Shown here piece after piece: positions 25,217 to 34,709 of a DNA stretch of 64,000 bases. The notes beneath the pieces are model-generated. The model saw only the letters and a list, made by a program, of their open reading frames with translations. It was not told where the DNA came from and searched no databases. The DNA is from Lentilactobacillus diolivorans DSM 14421 (GTDB lineage: Bacteria; Bacillota; Bacilli; Lactobacillales; Lactobacillaceae), in assembly GCF_001434255.1 (NCBI RefSeq), contig NZ_AZEY01000077.1, positions 1 through 64,000 on the forward strand, given 5' to 3'. The translations under genes and the position numbers were made by a program. The first letter of the stretch is position 1. Every line of letters begins with the position of its first letter.

Positions 25217-26506
25217 ATGTCATCTATTGTGGTTGTTGGAAGTCAATGGGGCGACGAAGGAAAGGGTAAGATTACCGATTTCTTCGGCCAAGATGCCGAT
25301 ATTACCGCTCGCTATCAAGGCGGCGACAATGCTGGCCATACCATTGTATTAAATGGCAAAAGTTACCACTTACAACTGATTCCATCAGGTATTTTTGATC
25401 AGGAAAAATACAGTGTGATTGGTAACGGTGTCGTTGTTAACCCGAAATCCCTCATTAATGAAATTGATTCATTAAAGCAGGATGGAATCAGCACAGATAA
25501 TCTGCGAATTTCCAACCGGGCCCACGTCATCATGCCATACCATATCCTATTAGACGGTCTGCAGGAACAAAAAAAGAAGGATTCCAAGATTGGGACAACC
25601 AATAAGGGAATCGGTCCTGCATACATGGATAAATACGAACGGATTGGAATTCGGATTGCTGACTTGATCGACAAGGATACATTCGCTGAAAAGCTGCGAA
25701 GTAATCTCGAAATCAAGAATGAACTGCTCACTAAGATTTATGATGCAGAACCTTTGGACTTCGACACAATCTTTAATGAATATAACAAATACGCTGATCG
25801 AATTCGACCTTACGTTATTGATGCTTCCTATTTAATCAATAACGCATTAGATGACAATAAAAATGTCCTCTTTGAAGGTGCTCAAGGCGTCATGCTTGAT
25901 GTTGACCACGGCACTTATCCATTTGTGACATCATCTAATCCAACTGCTAGTGGTGCCGCAGTCGGAACCGGAATTGGCCCGAACCGAATTGACAATGTCA
26001 TCGGTGTTTGCAAGGCCTACACATCCCGAGTGGGTGCTGGTCCTTTCCCAACCGAATTAAAGGATGCGACTGGTGATCATATTCGAGAAGTTGGCCACGA
26101 ATATGGTGTCGTTACGAAACGGCCCCGTCGAATCGGCTGGTTTGACAGCGTGGTTCTCCGCCACTCGGCTCGAGTTTCCGGATTCACCCACCTATCACTT
26201 AACTGCTTGGATATTTTAACCGGGATTAAGACCCTAAAAATTTGTGTTGCTTATAAATTGGATGGTAAAGAAATTGACGATTATCCAGCAACATTAAAAG
26301 AATTGAATAAATGCGAGGCCGTTTACGAAGAGTTACCAGGCTGGGATGAAGATATCACAAAAGTTAAAAAGCTGAGTGATTTACCCGCTAACGCACAATA
26401 TTATCTAAAACGCGTTTCAGAATTAGTTGGGGTGCCATTTGCAACCTTCTCTGTTGGTCCCGATCGTGAACAAACCAATGTTGTGGCAGATGTGTGGAAC
26501 AAGTAA
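25217..26506 (+). CDS. purA: Adenylosuccinate synthetase PurA
   Basis: GTP-dependent conversion of IMP and aspartate to adenylosuccinate, the first committed step to AMP. 429 aa. The N-terminal GDEGKGK (12-18), NAGHT (about 38-42), [11 protein letters not shown], and the C-terminal SVGPDREQT are all as in the family. RBS GAGGTG. With purB and guaC nearby it supports AMP-IMP-GMP interconversion rather than de novo synthesis; no purCSQLFMNHD genes are in the window. Confidence 0.97.
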   Translation: MSSIVVVGSQWGDEGKGKITDFFGQDADITARYQGGDNAGHTIVLNGKSYHLQLIPSGIFDQEKYSVIGNGVVVNPKSLINEIDSLKQDGISTDNLRISNRAHVIMPYHILLDGLQEQKKKDSKIGTTNKGIGPAYMDKYERIGIRIADLIDKDTFAEKLRSNLEIKNELLTKIYDAEPLDFDTIFNEYNKYADRIRPYVIDASYLINNALDDNKNVLFEGAQGVMLDVDHGTYPFVTSSNPTASGAAVGTGIGPNRIDNVIGVCKAYTSRVGAGPFPTELKDATGDHIREVGHEYGVVTKRPRRIGWFDSVVLRHSARVSGFTHLSLNCLDILTGIKTLKICVAYKLDGKEIDDYPATLKELNKCEAVYEELPGWDEDITKVKKLSDLPANAQYYLKRVSELVGVPFATFSVGPDREQTNVVADVWNK

Positions 26507-26546
26507 CCAATTGTGTTACTTTTCAACATTGCCGTTCACATTTTAT

Positions 26547-26600
26547 CAAATTAAGTTTAAATCCCTAATACTTCTGGGAACTTCTGGTATTAGGTTGATG
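26547..26600 (+). terminator. Hairpin between purA and guaC
   Basis: CCTAATAC (about 26564-26571) pairs with GTATTAGG (about 26587-26594), followed by TTGATGTTT. It may be a weak terminator or an intercistronic structure. Confidence 0.45.
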
Positions 26601-26637
26601 TTTAATGAACCCCGCTTACTTTTCGGAGGTAACAATA

Positions 26638-27609
26638 ATGGAAGTTTTTGATTACGAAGATATTCAACTTGTTCCAAATAAATGTATCATTAAGAGCCGA
26701 AGCGATGCTGATACATCGATTAAGTTCGGCCCAAAGACGTTTAAGATCCCAGTGGTTCCAGCAAACATGGAAACGGTCATGAATGAGCCCTTGGCAATTT
26801 GGTTTGCCCAAAACGGCTATTTCTATATTATGCACCGCTTTCAACCTGAAACCCGTGGTGCTTTCATCAAAAAGATGCATTCGTTAAACCTTTTCGCTTC
26901 AATTAGTGTTGGGATTAAGGATGATGAATACAAATTTATTGATGAACTCGTCGCTGAAGATAACAAACCCGAATATATTACCATTGATGTGGCTCACGGT
27001 CATTCTGACTGGGTAATTAAAATGATCCACTATATTAAAGAAAAATTACCAGACAGTTTCTTGATTGCCGGTAACTTAGGCACTCCGGAAGCCGTTCGGG
27101 AAATTGAAAATGCCGGTGCTGATGCAACTAAAATCGGCATCGGTCCCGGTAAAGCATGTATTACTAAGCTCAAGACCGGTTTTGGAACTGGCGGTTGGCA
27201 ATTGGCTGCACTACGACTTTGCTCAAAAGCTGCCAGAAAACCAATGATCGCTGATGGCGGTATTCGTTACAATGGCGATATCGCTAAGTCAGTCCGATTC
27301 GGTGCTTCAATGGTAATGATCGGTTCCCTATTAGCCGGCCACGAGGAATCACCTGGCAACATGCTGACCATCGATGGCAAACAATATAAACAGTATTGGG
27401 GCTCAGCTTCCGAACGTCAAAAGGGCGCTTACCGCAATGTTGAAGGCCGTCAGATGTTAGTACCGTTCCGCGGTAAGATCTCTGATACATTAAACGAAAT
27501 GCAACAAGATCTTCAATCATCCATTTCCTATGCGGGTGGTAAAGAACTAAAAGATATTCGAACAGTTGATTACGTGATTGTTAAAAATTCAATTTTGAAT
27601 GGTGACTAA
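26638..27609 (+). CDS. guaC: GMP reductase GuaC
   Basis: NADPH-dependent reductive deamination of GMP to IMP. 323 aa, the size of GuaC and shorter than IMP dehydrogenase because the CBS domains are absent. The active-site cysteine lies in [11 protein letters not shown] (about C173) and the flavodoxin-like phosphate site [12 protein letters not shown] follows. ATG at 26638 has CGGAGG upstream; the open frame begins 11 codons earlier without a site. Follows purA by 131 nt with the same orientation. Confidence 0.93.
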   Translation: MEVFDYEDIQLVPNKCIIKSRSDADTSIKFGPKTFKIPVVPANMETVMNEPLAIWFAQNGYFYIMHRFQPETRGAFIKKMHSLNLFASISVGIKDDEYKFIDELVAEDNKPEYITIDVAHGHSDWVIKMIHYIKEKLPDSFLIAGNLGTPEAVREIENAGADATKIGIGPGKACITKLKTGFGTGGWQLAALRLCSKAARKPMIADGGIRYNGDIAKSVRFGASMVMIGSLLAGHEESPGNMLTIDGKQYKQYWGSASERQKGAYRNVEGRQMLVPFRGKISDTLNEMQQDLQSSISYAGGKELKDIRTVDYVIVKNSILNGD

Positions 27610-27681
27610 TCGCTTAAAATAACTAGTGATGTGTCAGATTCATTGTTATTTAAAGAAACTATCAAAATAGATATTATTTAG

Positions 27682-27729
27682 AAATAAGCTTTGATGATTT
27701 AGAATGAAATCATCAAAGCTTATTTTTTT
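27682..27729 (+). terminator. Strong rho-independent terminator after guaC
   Basis: A near-perfect 18-bp stem containing AGCTTTGATGATTT and its complement around the loop AGAATG, followed by a run of T. Confidence 0.9.
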
Positions 27730-27844
27730 ATCTACCTGTTTTAATTAAAGATAGCAATTCAAATGACCTCAAATAAGGTACTAGGAAGATGATTCTATCA
27801 AGTCATCAAATATTCAATTACTAATTGCACCATTTGTCTGCATC

Positions 27845-28069
27845 ATGGCTACTTGTTACCTATTAATCAGAAGTATCCTATCGTTTCGAGCGCATCATTT
27901 GACTGTTGGCCTCATTCTTCTGATCATGACTGGTTTGATGATATCGGTCACGATTAACGTGATCTTTAAGATAGGTACATCATTCACCTTAATTTACACG
28001 TTAGCCATAATTATTCTTGTAGTGCTGTATATTATTTGGCTAAATGTTCAGCGAAACCGAGAGAATTAA
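27845..28069 (+). CDS. Small membrane protein, uncertain
   Basis: A 74-aa hydrophobic ORF with two clear membrane segments (about 18-40 and 45-67) and a charged C-terminus (NVQRNREN). The start codon has no convincing ribosome site, so either a later ATG is used or the ORF is spurious; the two-segment hydrophobic pattern supports a real protein. Unknown function. Confidence 0.4.
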   Translation: MATCYLLIRSILSFRAHHLTVGLILLIMTGLMISVTINVIFKIGTSFTLIYTLAIIILVVLYIIWLNVQRNREN

Positions 28070-28093
28070 GCCGTCAATTCATTTAGATGACAA

Positions 28094-28534
28094 TTATTTT
28101 ATCATGAAATAATTAATAAAGGTTTCACCTCTCAGTTCTGCGATATGTTTTTTAACCACGTGATAGCCCACAGCTTCGAAAAAAGGTCTAGCTGTGATCG
28201 ATGCAAAACTTGAAAAAGAAGCAGCCGGACTTCGCTTCTCCAACGTGGTTACTAATTGACGAGCAATCCCTTGTCGTTGATAATTTCGATCAACAAATAA
28301 CTGATCCAAATAACCACTCAAGTCCATATCAGCGAACCCCACTATTTGATTATTTTGAATGGCAACCAACGCCAGATAATTTGTAAGCCCAGCATCCCAG
28401 CGTTTGGGATCAATCGCTGACCAAACATTAATTTGCGATTGATCATAATCCTTTGAGTTAACGGATTGAATTGTCGTTGTCATCATCTGAATAACCTGAT
28501 TTTTGTCTTTAAGGTGATATTCTCTAATTTTCAA
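28094..28534 (-). CDS. GNAT-family N-acetyltransferase
   Basis: A 146-aa GNAT protein. The acetyl-CoA motif is RNYQRQGIARQLV (Q/RxxGIA, about 83-95), preceded by the DLSGYLDQLFVD strand, and ends with ARPFFEAVGYHVVK. TTG at 28534 is chosen because AGGAGAGGAG lies 7 nt upstream; the frame runs 18 codons further. Divergent from the T-box promoter, with which its 5' region overlaps. Substrate unknown. Confidence 0.8.
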   Translation of the reverse strand: MKIREYHLKDKNQVIQMMTTTIQSVNSKDYDQSQINVWSAIDPKRWDAGLTNYLALVAIQNNQIVGFADMDLSGYLDQLFVDRNYQRQGIARQLVTTLEKRSPAASFSSFASITARPFFEAVGYHVVKKHIAELRGETFINYFMIK

Positions 28535-28581
28535 AATTAGCTCCTCTCCTGATAGTTGTGACAGCCCAGAACATTTACTAA

Positions 28582-28610
28582 TTGACAATCCTTTTAAAAC
28601 TGCTTATACT
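28582..28610 (+). promoter_or_regulatory. Promoter of the first T-box leader
   Basis: TTGACA (28582-28587) and TATACT (28605-28610) with a 17-bp spacer, a near-consensus housekeeping promoter. It sits upstream of the T-box aptamer. Confidence 0.8.
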
Positions 28611-28619
28611 AACTTTGTT

Positions 28620-28884
28620 AAATTTGAATTAGAAATCGGCATTGAAGGAAAGAGTACGTCATCGAAAATTAGTTAAGCGACTGTTGATAGTGTAAGAACA
28701 GATAATTAGGTTGACCGAAGATGAATCCGGAGCCATGTTGTTAGTGAAAGCTGATAACTCGTTGAGGTACGATATCCCTTTGAGCATTTTGGTGCTCAAC
28801 AAGATAATTAATCTCATTTTAATTATGAATTTTGGGTGGTACCACGTATAATCGTCCCTGCATTTTGCAGTGGACGATTTTTTT
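28620..28884 (+). promoter_or_regulatory. T-box riboswitch leader (oligopeptide-binding gene)
   Basis: The T-box GGGTGGTACCACG is at about 28833-28845, followed by the terminator ATCGTCC / GGACGAT (28851-28877) with a T run. Upstream is a long stem I region including AGTACG. The specifier cannot be fixed by eye; GAAGATGAATCC near 28717-28728 would give ATG (Met) or GAT (Asp). Uncharged cognate tRNA should favour read-through into the downstream genes. Confidence 0.88.
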
Positions 28885-28917
28885 ATTCAATTCTATTAAA
28901 GGAAGGGAGAAACTTCA

Positions 28918-29112
28918 ATGAGTCGAAATAGATCGCATAAGGTTATCAAATGGCTTGCACTTTGGCAAGGCGGGATTACTGGGGACACTGCATTCATGTG
29001 TTGGTTAATTATTAATCATCATCAATCCATTATATATGAAAGCAGGAAATTCAATGAAAACACGATATTTAACAGTTGCTGGTCTCGCTATCCTCAGTTT
29101 GTTTATTCTTAG
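28918..29112 (+). CDS. Short ORF directly under the T-box, possible leader or gene remnant
   Basis: A 64-codon ORF with a strong ribosome site (GGAAGGGAG). It begins MSRNRSHKVIKWLALWQGG and its end overlaps the start of the lipoprotein gene in another frame. The N-terminal part looks protein-like, the last 25 residues are the shadow of the overlapping gene. It may be the truncated first gene of the regulon or a translational leader. Not recognised. Confidence 0.4.
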   Translation: MSRNRSHKVIKWLALWQGGITGDTAFMCWLIINHHQSIIYESRKFNENTIFNSCWSRYPQFVYS

Positions 29113-30703
29113 TGGTTGCGAAAGATCAGTATCAAATACAACTTCAACTAAATTAGCTTCCAAACAAGAGGTAACTTTGGTTTCAAACAAGGAAGTCACG
29201 TCACTTGACCCATCAAATGTTATCGATGCGACTTCTTCTCAACTGATTCAAAATGTTTATGAAGGATTATATCAATTGAACTCAAAGAATCAGCCAGTTC
29301 CCACTGGCGCAACCAGTTTGCCTAAGATCACTGATCATGGTCGAACTTATGATATCACACTGAGAAAGTCAGCAAAATGGTCAAATGGTGATCCTGTTAC
29401 TGCTCAGGATTACATTTACGCTTGGCGGAGAGGTGTAACAGCAAAAATTGCGGCTTCCAATTTATATCAATATAACGCCGTTAAAAATGCTGCAAAAATC
29501 ATTAACAAAAAAGCCAACAGCAGCACCTTGGGTGTCAAGGCGCTGGGTAAATACAAGCTGAGAATTCAGCTCGAACGACCAACGGCCTACTTCACCAAAC
29601 AATTAACCACAATCTGTTTCAAACCACTTGATGAAAAGTACGTCAAACAAGCAGGTAGTCAATTTGCGGCCAACTCAAGCCATACTATTTATAACGGTCC
29701 TTTTAAACTAACAAAATTTAGTGGTACGGGAACTGCAAACAGCTGGACGTTAGTAAAAAATAATCAGTACTGGGATAAGAAAACCGTCAAGTTACAAAAA
29801 ATAAACTATCAATTAGTCAAGACAACCGGTACCGGCGTTGATCTTTTTGAAAGCGGCAAGGTCGATCAGACCCCAATTGATGGTCAATACGTAAAAAATT
29901 ATCAGGGCAAAAAAGGATTCAACAGTAAACCATCATCAACGGTCAATTATCTAGGCTATAACTTTAAGACAAAAACGCTTAAAAATGCAAAATTACGAGA
30001 GGCTCTCTCATTGATTATCAATCGAAAGTCCCTGACCAGTCGGGTTCTGCAAGATGGCAGCACTCAGGCCACCGATATCATTGCTAAAGGTATCTTTAGT
30101 AATCCTAAAACCAGGACGGATTTTGCTACAGACGCCGACAACCTTACAAAAACCGATACTAAGAAGGCGAGTCAACTATGGCAACAAGCTCAAAAGGAAA
30201 TTAACAAGAATTCTTTGACAGTCAAATTAATCACATTCGATAGTGGTACCCAGCGAACTACAGCCCAATACATCCAGGGACAAGTTCAAAAATACCTGCC
30301 CGGAATTAAATTATCATTGGTCATCCAACCGGTGTCATCCTTTATAAAAAACGCAATGCGAGGTGAGTTCGGCATCTATTTGGTCAACTGGGGAGCCGAT
30401 TATCCCGACCCATCCAGTTTGCTAAGCCTATTTACTTCCGACTCCGGCAATAACTGGGGACATTATAAAGATTCCAAGTATGACAACGCAGTTAAACAAG
30501 CAAACGGCGTCGACTCAACCAATGCTGATAAACGTTGGCAGGACCTGCAGCAGGCCCAAAAAATAATTTTGAAAGATAATGGTGTGACACCACTCTTTTT
30601 CTCTCGATTAACTTATTTACAGAATCCAAAATTAAAGGGTGTCCAAGTTAATACAGAAGAAGGCGGCTTTAATTACACTAAAGCATATCTAACAGCAAAA
30701 TAG
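29054..30703 (+). CDS. Oligopeptide ABC transporter substrate-binding lipoprotein (OppA family)
   Basis: Extracellular lipid-anchored peptide-binding protein of SBP family 5, 549 aa. Lipobox LSGC at 19-22 (Cys22). The family signature appears as ITLRKSAKWSNGDPVTAQDYIYAWRRG, followed by lobe II and the C-terminal ADYPDPSSLLSLFTS segment. ATG at 29054 is preceded by AGGAAA; an ATG six codons upstream is less likely. No permease or ATPase genes follow, so it must work with a transporter encoded elsewhere. Controlled by the T-box leader, hence amino-acid starvation. Confidence 0.92.
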   Translation: MKTRYLTVAGLAILSLFILSGCERSVSNTTSTKLASKQEVTLVSNKEVTSLDPSNVIDATSSQLIQNVYEGLYQLNSKNQPVPTGATSLPKITDHGRTYDITLRKSAKWSNGDPVTAQDYIYAWRRGVTAKIAASNLYQYNAVKNAAKIINKKANSSTLGVKALGKYKLRIQLERPTAYFTKQLTTICFKPLDEKYVKQAGSQFAANSSHTIYNGPFKLTKFSGTGTANSWTLVKNNQYWDKKTVKLQKINYQLVKTTGTGVDLFESGKVDQTPIDGQYVKNYQGKKGFNSKPSSTVNYLGYNFKTKTLKNAKLREALSLIINRKSLTSRVLQDGSTQATDIIAKGIFSNPKTRTDFATDADNLTKTDTKKASQLWQQAQKEINKNSLTVKLITFDSGTQRTTAQYIQGQVQKYLPGIKLSLVIQPVSSFIKNAMRGEFGIYLVNWGADYPDPSSLLSLFTSDSGNNWGHYKDSKYDNAVKQANGVDSTNADKRWQDLQQAQKIILKDNGVTPLFFSRLTYLQNPKLKGVQVNTEEGGFNYTKAYLTAK

Positions 30704-30717
30704 GAGGATTTGGCATT

Positions 30718-31134
30718 ATGGGAAAATACATTGTTCACTCAAAGCTCAGAAACATTGGCGCACAGGTCCAAACTCAAACCGGCCAACATCAATTTATTGT
30801 CGACGAACCAATAGTTGGTCACGGGACTGATGCCGGTCCCAACCCTGTTCAATATTTATTAGCTGCAGTCGGCGGGTGTTTAGCAATTACAGCTAATGAT
30901 ATTGCCCGTAAAGATCCATCTCTTGAAATTAAAAAATTCGAAGTTAAAACAAGTGGCGAAACCAGTCTGTATCAAGATAAAAGTTCAGACGTTTCAAAAA
31001 TCAAGATTCAAATTCACGTAGAAACAAATCTCGATAATCAACACCAAAAATATTTTATTCATCAGGTTTTAAAAGAATGTACCGTTCATAAGACTTTATC
31101 AGGAGCGGTTCCAATTGAAACAATTATTGATTAG
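30718..31134 (+). CDS. OsmC/Ohr-family peroxiredoxin-like protein
   Basis: A 138-aa protein of the OsmC family, which reduces organic hydroperoxides with two cysteines. Both are present: C54 in AVGGCLAIT and C121 in KECTVHKTL. AGGAGG lies upstream of the ATG and the gap to the lipoprotein gene is 14 nt, so it is cotranscribed under the T-box. Why a peroxide-related protein should be under amino-acid control is unclear; in lactobacilli OsmC relatives are often linked to sulfur metabolism. Confidence 0.88.
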   Translation: MGKYIVHSKLRNIGAQVQTQTGQHQFIVDEPIVGHGTDAGPNPVQYLLAAVGGCLAITANDIARKDPSLEIKKFEVKTSGETSLYQDKSSDVSKIKIQIHVETNLDNQHQKYFIHQVLKECTVHKTLSGAVPIETIID

Positions 31135-31152
31135 TTTAGGAATATGCTGTTG

Positions 31153-31716
31153 TTAGAGACACTGACCAATTAACTCTGCCAAAATTTGATAGCCACCTTC
31201 ACCAAAATGTAATCCATCATCTAAGCTCCCTTGCATAATTTGGGGAAAGTCAGGATGACGACTTAAGATTTCAAATAAGTTGAGAAAATGACAATTAGCT
31301 TGTTTTACAATCCGTTCGAGTTTATCAATGTACATTGCGATTAATTGGTTATCCCGATAGCGTTGCTTACGTTCATCAACAGCCGGTGGTGTCATAAAAT
31401 AAATCTGTCTCTGACAATACCTTTTTAATAATTGATTGATGATTTTTTCTAGATTTTGCGTATAACGATCTAGTGAAACCTGCTTATTTCTAGCTGCATC
31501 ATTAATTCCAATTAGAACAAATATTTTGTCAACGTTCCTGACTGATAAAACATCACTGTCTAACCGTCTTAATAGATCACATGTATTATTTCCAGAAACC
31601 GCTGTATTATAAATGATCAAATCGGGAAATTTATTTTTCAGCAGGCAATTAATCATTGGTTCGACTAGTCCTTCATGTCGCGCAATAATGCTATCACCCG
31701 TTAATTGAATTTTCAA
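31153..31716 (-). CDS. SGNH/GDSL hydrolase
   Basis: A 187-aa esterase/lipase-like protein. Block I GDSIIA (7-12), block III IGINDAA and block V DGLHFGEGGYQ (Asp-x-x-His) give the Ser, Asn, Asp and His of the SGNH set. TTG at 31716 is chosen because AGAGGTGATAGA precedes it; the open frame extends 21 codons upstream. No signal peptide, so cytosolic. Substrate unknown, possibly acylated sugars. Convergent with the OsmC gene. Confidence 0.85.
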   Translation of the reverse strand: MKIQLTGDSIIARHEGLVEPMINCLLKNKFPDLIIYNTAVSGNNTCDLLRRLDSDVLSVRNVDKIFVLIGINDAARNKQVSLDRYTQNLEKIINQLLKRYCQRQIYFMTPPAVDERKQRYRDNQLIAMYIDKLERIVKQANCHFLNLFEILSRHPDFPQIMQGSLDDGLHFGEGGYQILAELIGQCL

Positions 31717-31784
31717 TCTATCACCTCTTTCACAACAAATGCTATTTACCAGTTTACTGCTCATAACCTGCCGTGCCAACGCAA

Positions 31785-31830
31785 AAAAAGATGGACCAAT
31801 GAGAGTTTCTCATTAATCCATCTTTTTATT
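31785..31830 (-). terminator. Terminator of the LysM gene
   Basis: AAAAAGATGGA..AATGAGA pairs with TCTCATT..TCCATCTTTTT. It is placed about 45 nt after the LysM gene stop on the minus strand. Confidence 0.85.
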
Positions 31831-31872
31831 TTGCATTTAAACTTACTTAAAGGGTCTTTAGAAAGCTACTTT

Positions 31873-32490
31873 TTAGTAGTAACCATTTGCTTGCCAGAAT
31901 GACTTGGCAGCTGACCATGAACCGTAACGACTTTGAACGTATTGGTTAGCAACTTTTTCCTGGTTGGCAGCTGAGTAGTCGCCGTTCAAGTATGAAGCTG
32001 ATAATTGATATTTACCAACGTATTGGCCGTTAGTTGCTGAATATGAACCACCTGATTCGCGATTAGCGATCCAAGCTTTAGCTGAGCTGTCACCGCCAGT
32101 TGATGCTGAAGCAGTGTTTGCTGAATAGTTTGATGTTGTGTTGGCAGCTGCGTTATTGTTTGAGTAGCTGTAACTTGGTTGAGTCGTTTGTGCTTGACTG
32201 TAACTGTAGCTTGCTTGTGCTTTTGGTGTTGTCGTAGTAGTTGCTGCTACTTGACTTGAACCATCAGGGATAGTCAAACGTTGGCCAACTGAGATGACGT
32301 TTGCGTTTGCGAGGTTGTTTGCATTTTCGATTGCACTGGATGAGACGTTATACTTTTGAGCTAGTCCCCAAACGGTATCGCCTGACTTCACTGTGACTAC
32401 TGTGGAAGCTGATGCATATGAGAATCCTGCGAAGAAGATTCCAACGGCTGCAGCGGAAGTTGCGAGAATCATAGATAGTACTTTTTTCAA
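31873..32490 (-). CDS. LysM-domain secreted protein with transglycosylase-like C-terminus
   Basis: A 205-aa exported wall protein. Signal peptide 1-28, LysM domain about 30-76 (VKSGDTVWGLAQKYNVSSS ... ISVGQRLTIP), a Ser/Thr/Ala/Tyr-rich linker about 80-135, and a C-terminal domain (AWIANRESGGSYSATNGQYV ... GSWSAAKSFWQANGYY) like the resuscitation-type or transglycosylase-like module of lactobacillar wall hydrolases; the Glu of RESGG is the likely catalytic residue. TTG start with TAGGAG upstream. Cleaves or binds peptidoglycan. Confidence 0.85.
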   Translation of the reverse strand: MKKVLSMILATSAAAVGIFFAGFSYASASTVVTVKSGDTVWGLAQKYNVSSSAIENANNLANANVISVGQRLTIPDGSSQVAATTTTTPKAQASYSYSQAQTTQPSYSYSNNNAAANTTSNYSANTASASTGGDSSAKAWIANRESGGSYSATNGQYVGKYQLSASYLNGDYSAANQEKVANQYVQSRYGSWSAAKSFWQANGYY

Positions 32491-32696
32491 AATTACACAC
32501 TCCTATATACGTGTCTGTGTCATAGATTTTTGTGACCTCATCGATCAACAAATACAAGTGTATAGTTACGTTGTTACCAGCAAATATCACAGGCGTTAAG
32601 AATAACGGAGCATGTGTAATGTCTGTAACGGTTAGGTAATATTTGTTAAACAAGTAGTTATGAAAGGATTTTTATAACCGTTACTCCGATCTAACT

Positions 32697-34100
32697 TTAG
32701 TGGTCGTTTTCATCCGTTTTCAAATATTTCAAACCGATTCGAGTATAGCCACTGAGGATCGAAAAGATTGGTGAAGTCAAACTAAAAATAGCAAATGGTA
32801 GGTAATTAATTGTTGACACAGCAAGCGTATTAGCCGCAAATACCCCTGCAACCCCCCAAGGAATTAAATAATTAATGACAGTTCCACCATCCTCCAAAGC
32901 CCGGCTTAAGCTAACCGGTGCCAATCCAGCTTTTGAAAATGTTTCTTTAAAAGCATTTCCTGGCAAGATAACAGAAAGGTACTGTTCGCCAACAAATAAG
33001 TTGACGCCAATTCCACTCAAAATGACAGCCAGAATCAATGACCCGTTTGACCTTAATCTTCGAGACAATGGTCCCATTACTGCTTCAATCACTCCAAATT
33101 TCATCAAAAGGCCACCCAATGCCAGTGCTGAAATAATTAGGGCAATGGTGACCATCATGCTGACAATTCCACCGCGGGTCAGCAGATTATCAACGCTTTG
33201 ATTACCGGTCTTTGATACAAAACCATTCGTCAGCACATTGACAATGGCTTTAATTTGAGTGCTTGGTTTGTCAATAAAAATCATCCCAACAGCTACCACA
33301 ATATTAATAAATAGTGTTGGGATGGCAGGAATCTTTCGCCAGGCACACACAAACATTAAAATAATTGGTAAGAAAGCCCACAACGTAATATTGTAGTGAG
33401 TTGTCAAAACGCGGACCGTTTTATCAATCGCTGCCGCATTCAATTTGGCACTTGTGTTTCCAATTAGAAAGAAAACAATCAACGATGTCAAAAAAGCCGG
33501 AATGGTTGACCACATCAAGTTTCGAATATGGCTAAACAAATCCGCACCAACCACAGCTGATGCCAGATTAGTTGAATCCGATAACGGCGATGTTTTATCC
33601 CCGAAAATTGCCCCGGAAATAATAGCCCCGGCAACCATTGCCGGATTAATCCCCATCGTAACGCCCATTCCCATAAACGCAATCCCAATTGTTGAAATAA
33701 CCGTAAAGGCACTTCCGATCGCTGTCCCAACAATCGTGCAGACTAAGAAGACTGACGGCAAAAACCATTTTGCACTAATTAAATGAAAACCAAAGACCAT
33801 TAATGAAGGGATGACCCCAGCGGCAATCCATGAACTAATCAACGCACCAATCAAAATAAAAATAAACATTGGGATAATTCCCGTCGAGATTCCCTCAATA
33901 ATCCCTTGGTTAACCGAACTCCACGAAAAACCACGTGCTTTGGCCCATAGGATCAACAATAAAATAACAACCAAAATCGGAATTTGAGGTGAAATTTGGA
34001 TTTTAATCACACTAACTCCCATAACGATCAACATCCCGATTAAAACAATAATTCCCTCAATTAATCCAATCCGCGGTGCTGAATTTTCTTTACTCATCAT
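32697..34100 (-). CDS. NhaC-family Na+/H+ antiporter-like transporter, T-box controlled
   Basis: A 467-aa membrane protein with about 11-12 segments. It matches the NhaC family, including ISGAIFGDKTSPLSDSTNLAS (about 150-170) and the GGIVSMMVTIALIISALALGG region. AGAGGAG precedes the start. Under a T-box leader, and NhaC-type proteins under T-box control in lactic acid bacteria have been predicted to carry an amino acid (tyrosine in the best-known case) rather than protons. The substrate here is therefore an inference. Confidence 0.85.
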   Translation of the reverse strand: MMSKENSAPRIGLIEGIIVLIGMLIVMGVSVIKIQISPQIPILVVILLLILWAKARGFSWSSVNQGIIEGISTGIIPMFIFILIGALISSWIAAGVIPSLMVFGFHLISAKWFLPSVFLVCTIVGTAIGSAFTVISTIGIAFMGMGVTMGINPAMVAGAIISGAIFGDKTSPLSDSTNLASAVVGADLFSHIRNLMWSTIPAFLTSLIVFFLIGNTSAKLNAAAIDKTVRVLTTHYNITLWAFLPIILMFVCAWRKIPAIPTLFINIVVAVGMIFIDKPSTQIKAIVNVLTNGFVSKTGNQSVDNLLTRGGIVSMMVTIALIISALALGGLLMKFGVIEAVMGPLSRRLRSNGSLILAVILSGIGVNLFVGEQYLSVILPGNAFKETFSKAGLAPVSLSRALEDGGTVINYLIPWGVAGVFAANTLAVSTINYLPFAIFSLTSPIFSILSGYTRIGLKYLKTDENDH

Positions 34101-34145
34101 AAATTCTCCTCTTAACGATCAAGTTTGACCTGATTGATTCAACTC

Positions 34146-34380
34146 AAAAAAAGCGTCCCTATTACAATCTTTTCTGATTATAAATAGGGACGCTTTTAAC
34201 GTGGTACCACCCAAATTCAAGCCAAATCGGCTCCTCACTAGCGGATAATGGCTCTAGTTATTCCATCAGTTAATAATTCGTCACACGTTACCCTGACCGG
34301 TTCGCATCAACCACCGGCTTTCTGACCCCCAGATAAAGTGACTACTGGTTTGAAAACAATTCTTTTATTTAATTAGTTTG
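34146..34380 (-). promoter_or_regulatory. T-box riboswitch leader of the NhaC-type gene
   Basis: On the minus strand the T-box GGGTGGTACCACG (34200-34212) is followed by a terminator stem GCGTCCCTAT / ATAGGGACGC and a T run (34146-34193). Stem I includes GCCGGTGGTTGATGCGAACC. The specifier is in the region ACGAATTATTAACT; TTA, ATT or TAT are possible by eye, so Leu, Ile or Tyr. Confidence 0.88.
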
Positions 34381-34435
34381 TTTTTCATTGTAAATTTTGT
34401 AAATAATTAGCTTGTACCATTCTTTTTGAAAATAA

Positions 34436-34709
34436 ACAGATTCCGGCCATATAACGAGCTTAACCAAACATTCCAGAACCGGGAATATTTACCTAGCCGA
34501 AACGTGTGAAAGAAGGCAAATTCCGGCCATATAAGCCCTTCCAGCCAATATTTCCAAATCTAGAAGCTTTCTGGGATTTTTACCTAGCCGAAACGTGTGA
34601 GAGCAAGCAGATCCCGGCCATATAACGAGCTTAACCAAACATTCCAGAACCGGGAATATTTGGTTAAGCTCGTTATATTCTGGGATCTAACCGCTTGTTC
34701 TCACACTCT
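34436..34709 (-). repeat. Hairpin-element array f (three half units)
   Basis: A partial first unit at 34436, then GAAACG boxes near 34498 and 34589. First and last units share the spacer ATAACGAGCTTAACC, and the middle unit has ATAAGCCCTTCCAGCC. The last unit is completed: GTGTGAGAGCAAGC with GCTTGTTCTCACAC and GATCCC with GGGATC. The AGAGTG box supplies the last two codons (AGA GTG) and the TGA stop of the GNAT gene. Confidence 0.88.

Noticed and set aside
28201-28386. 61-aa plus-strand ORF
   Set aside because: Lies fully antisense within the GNAT gene at 28094-28534; a frame shadow.
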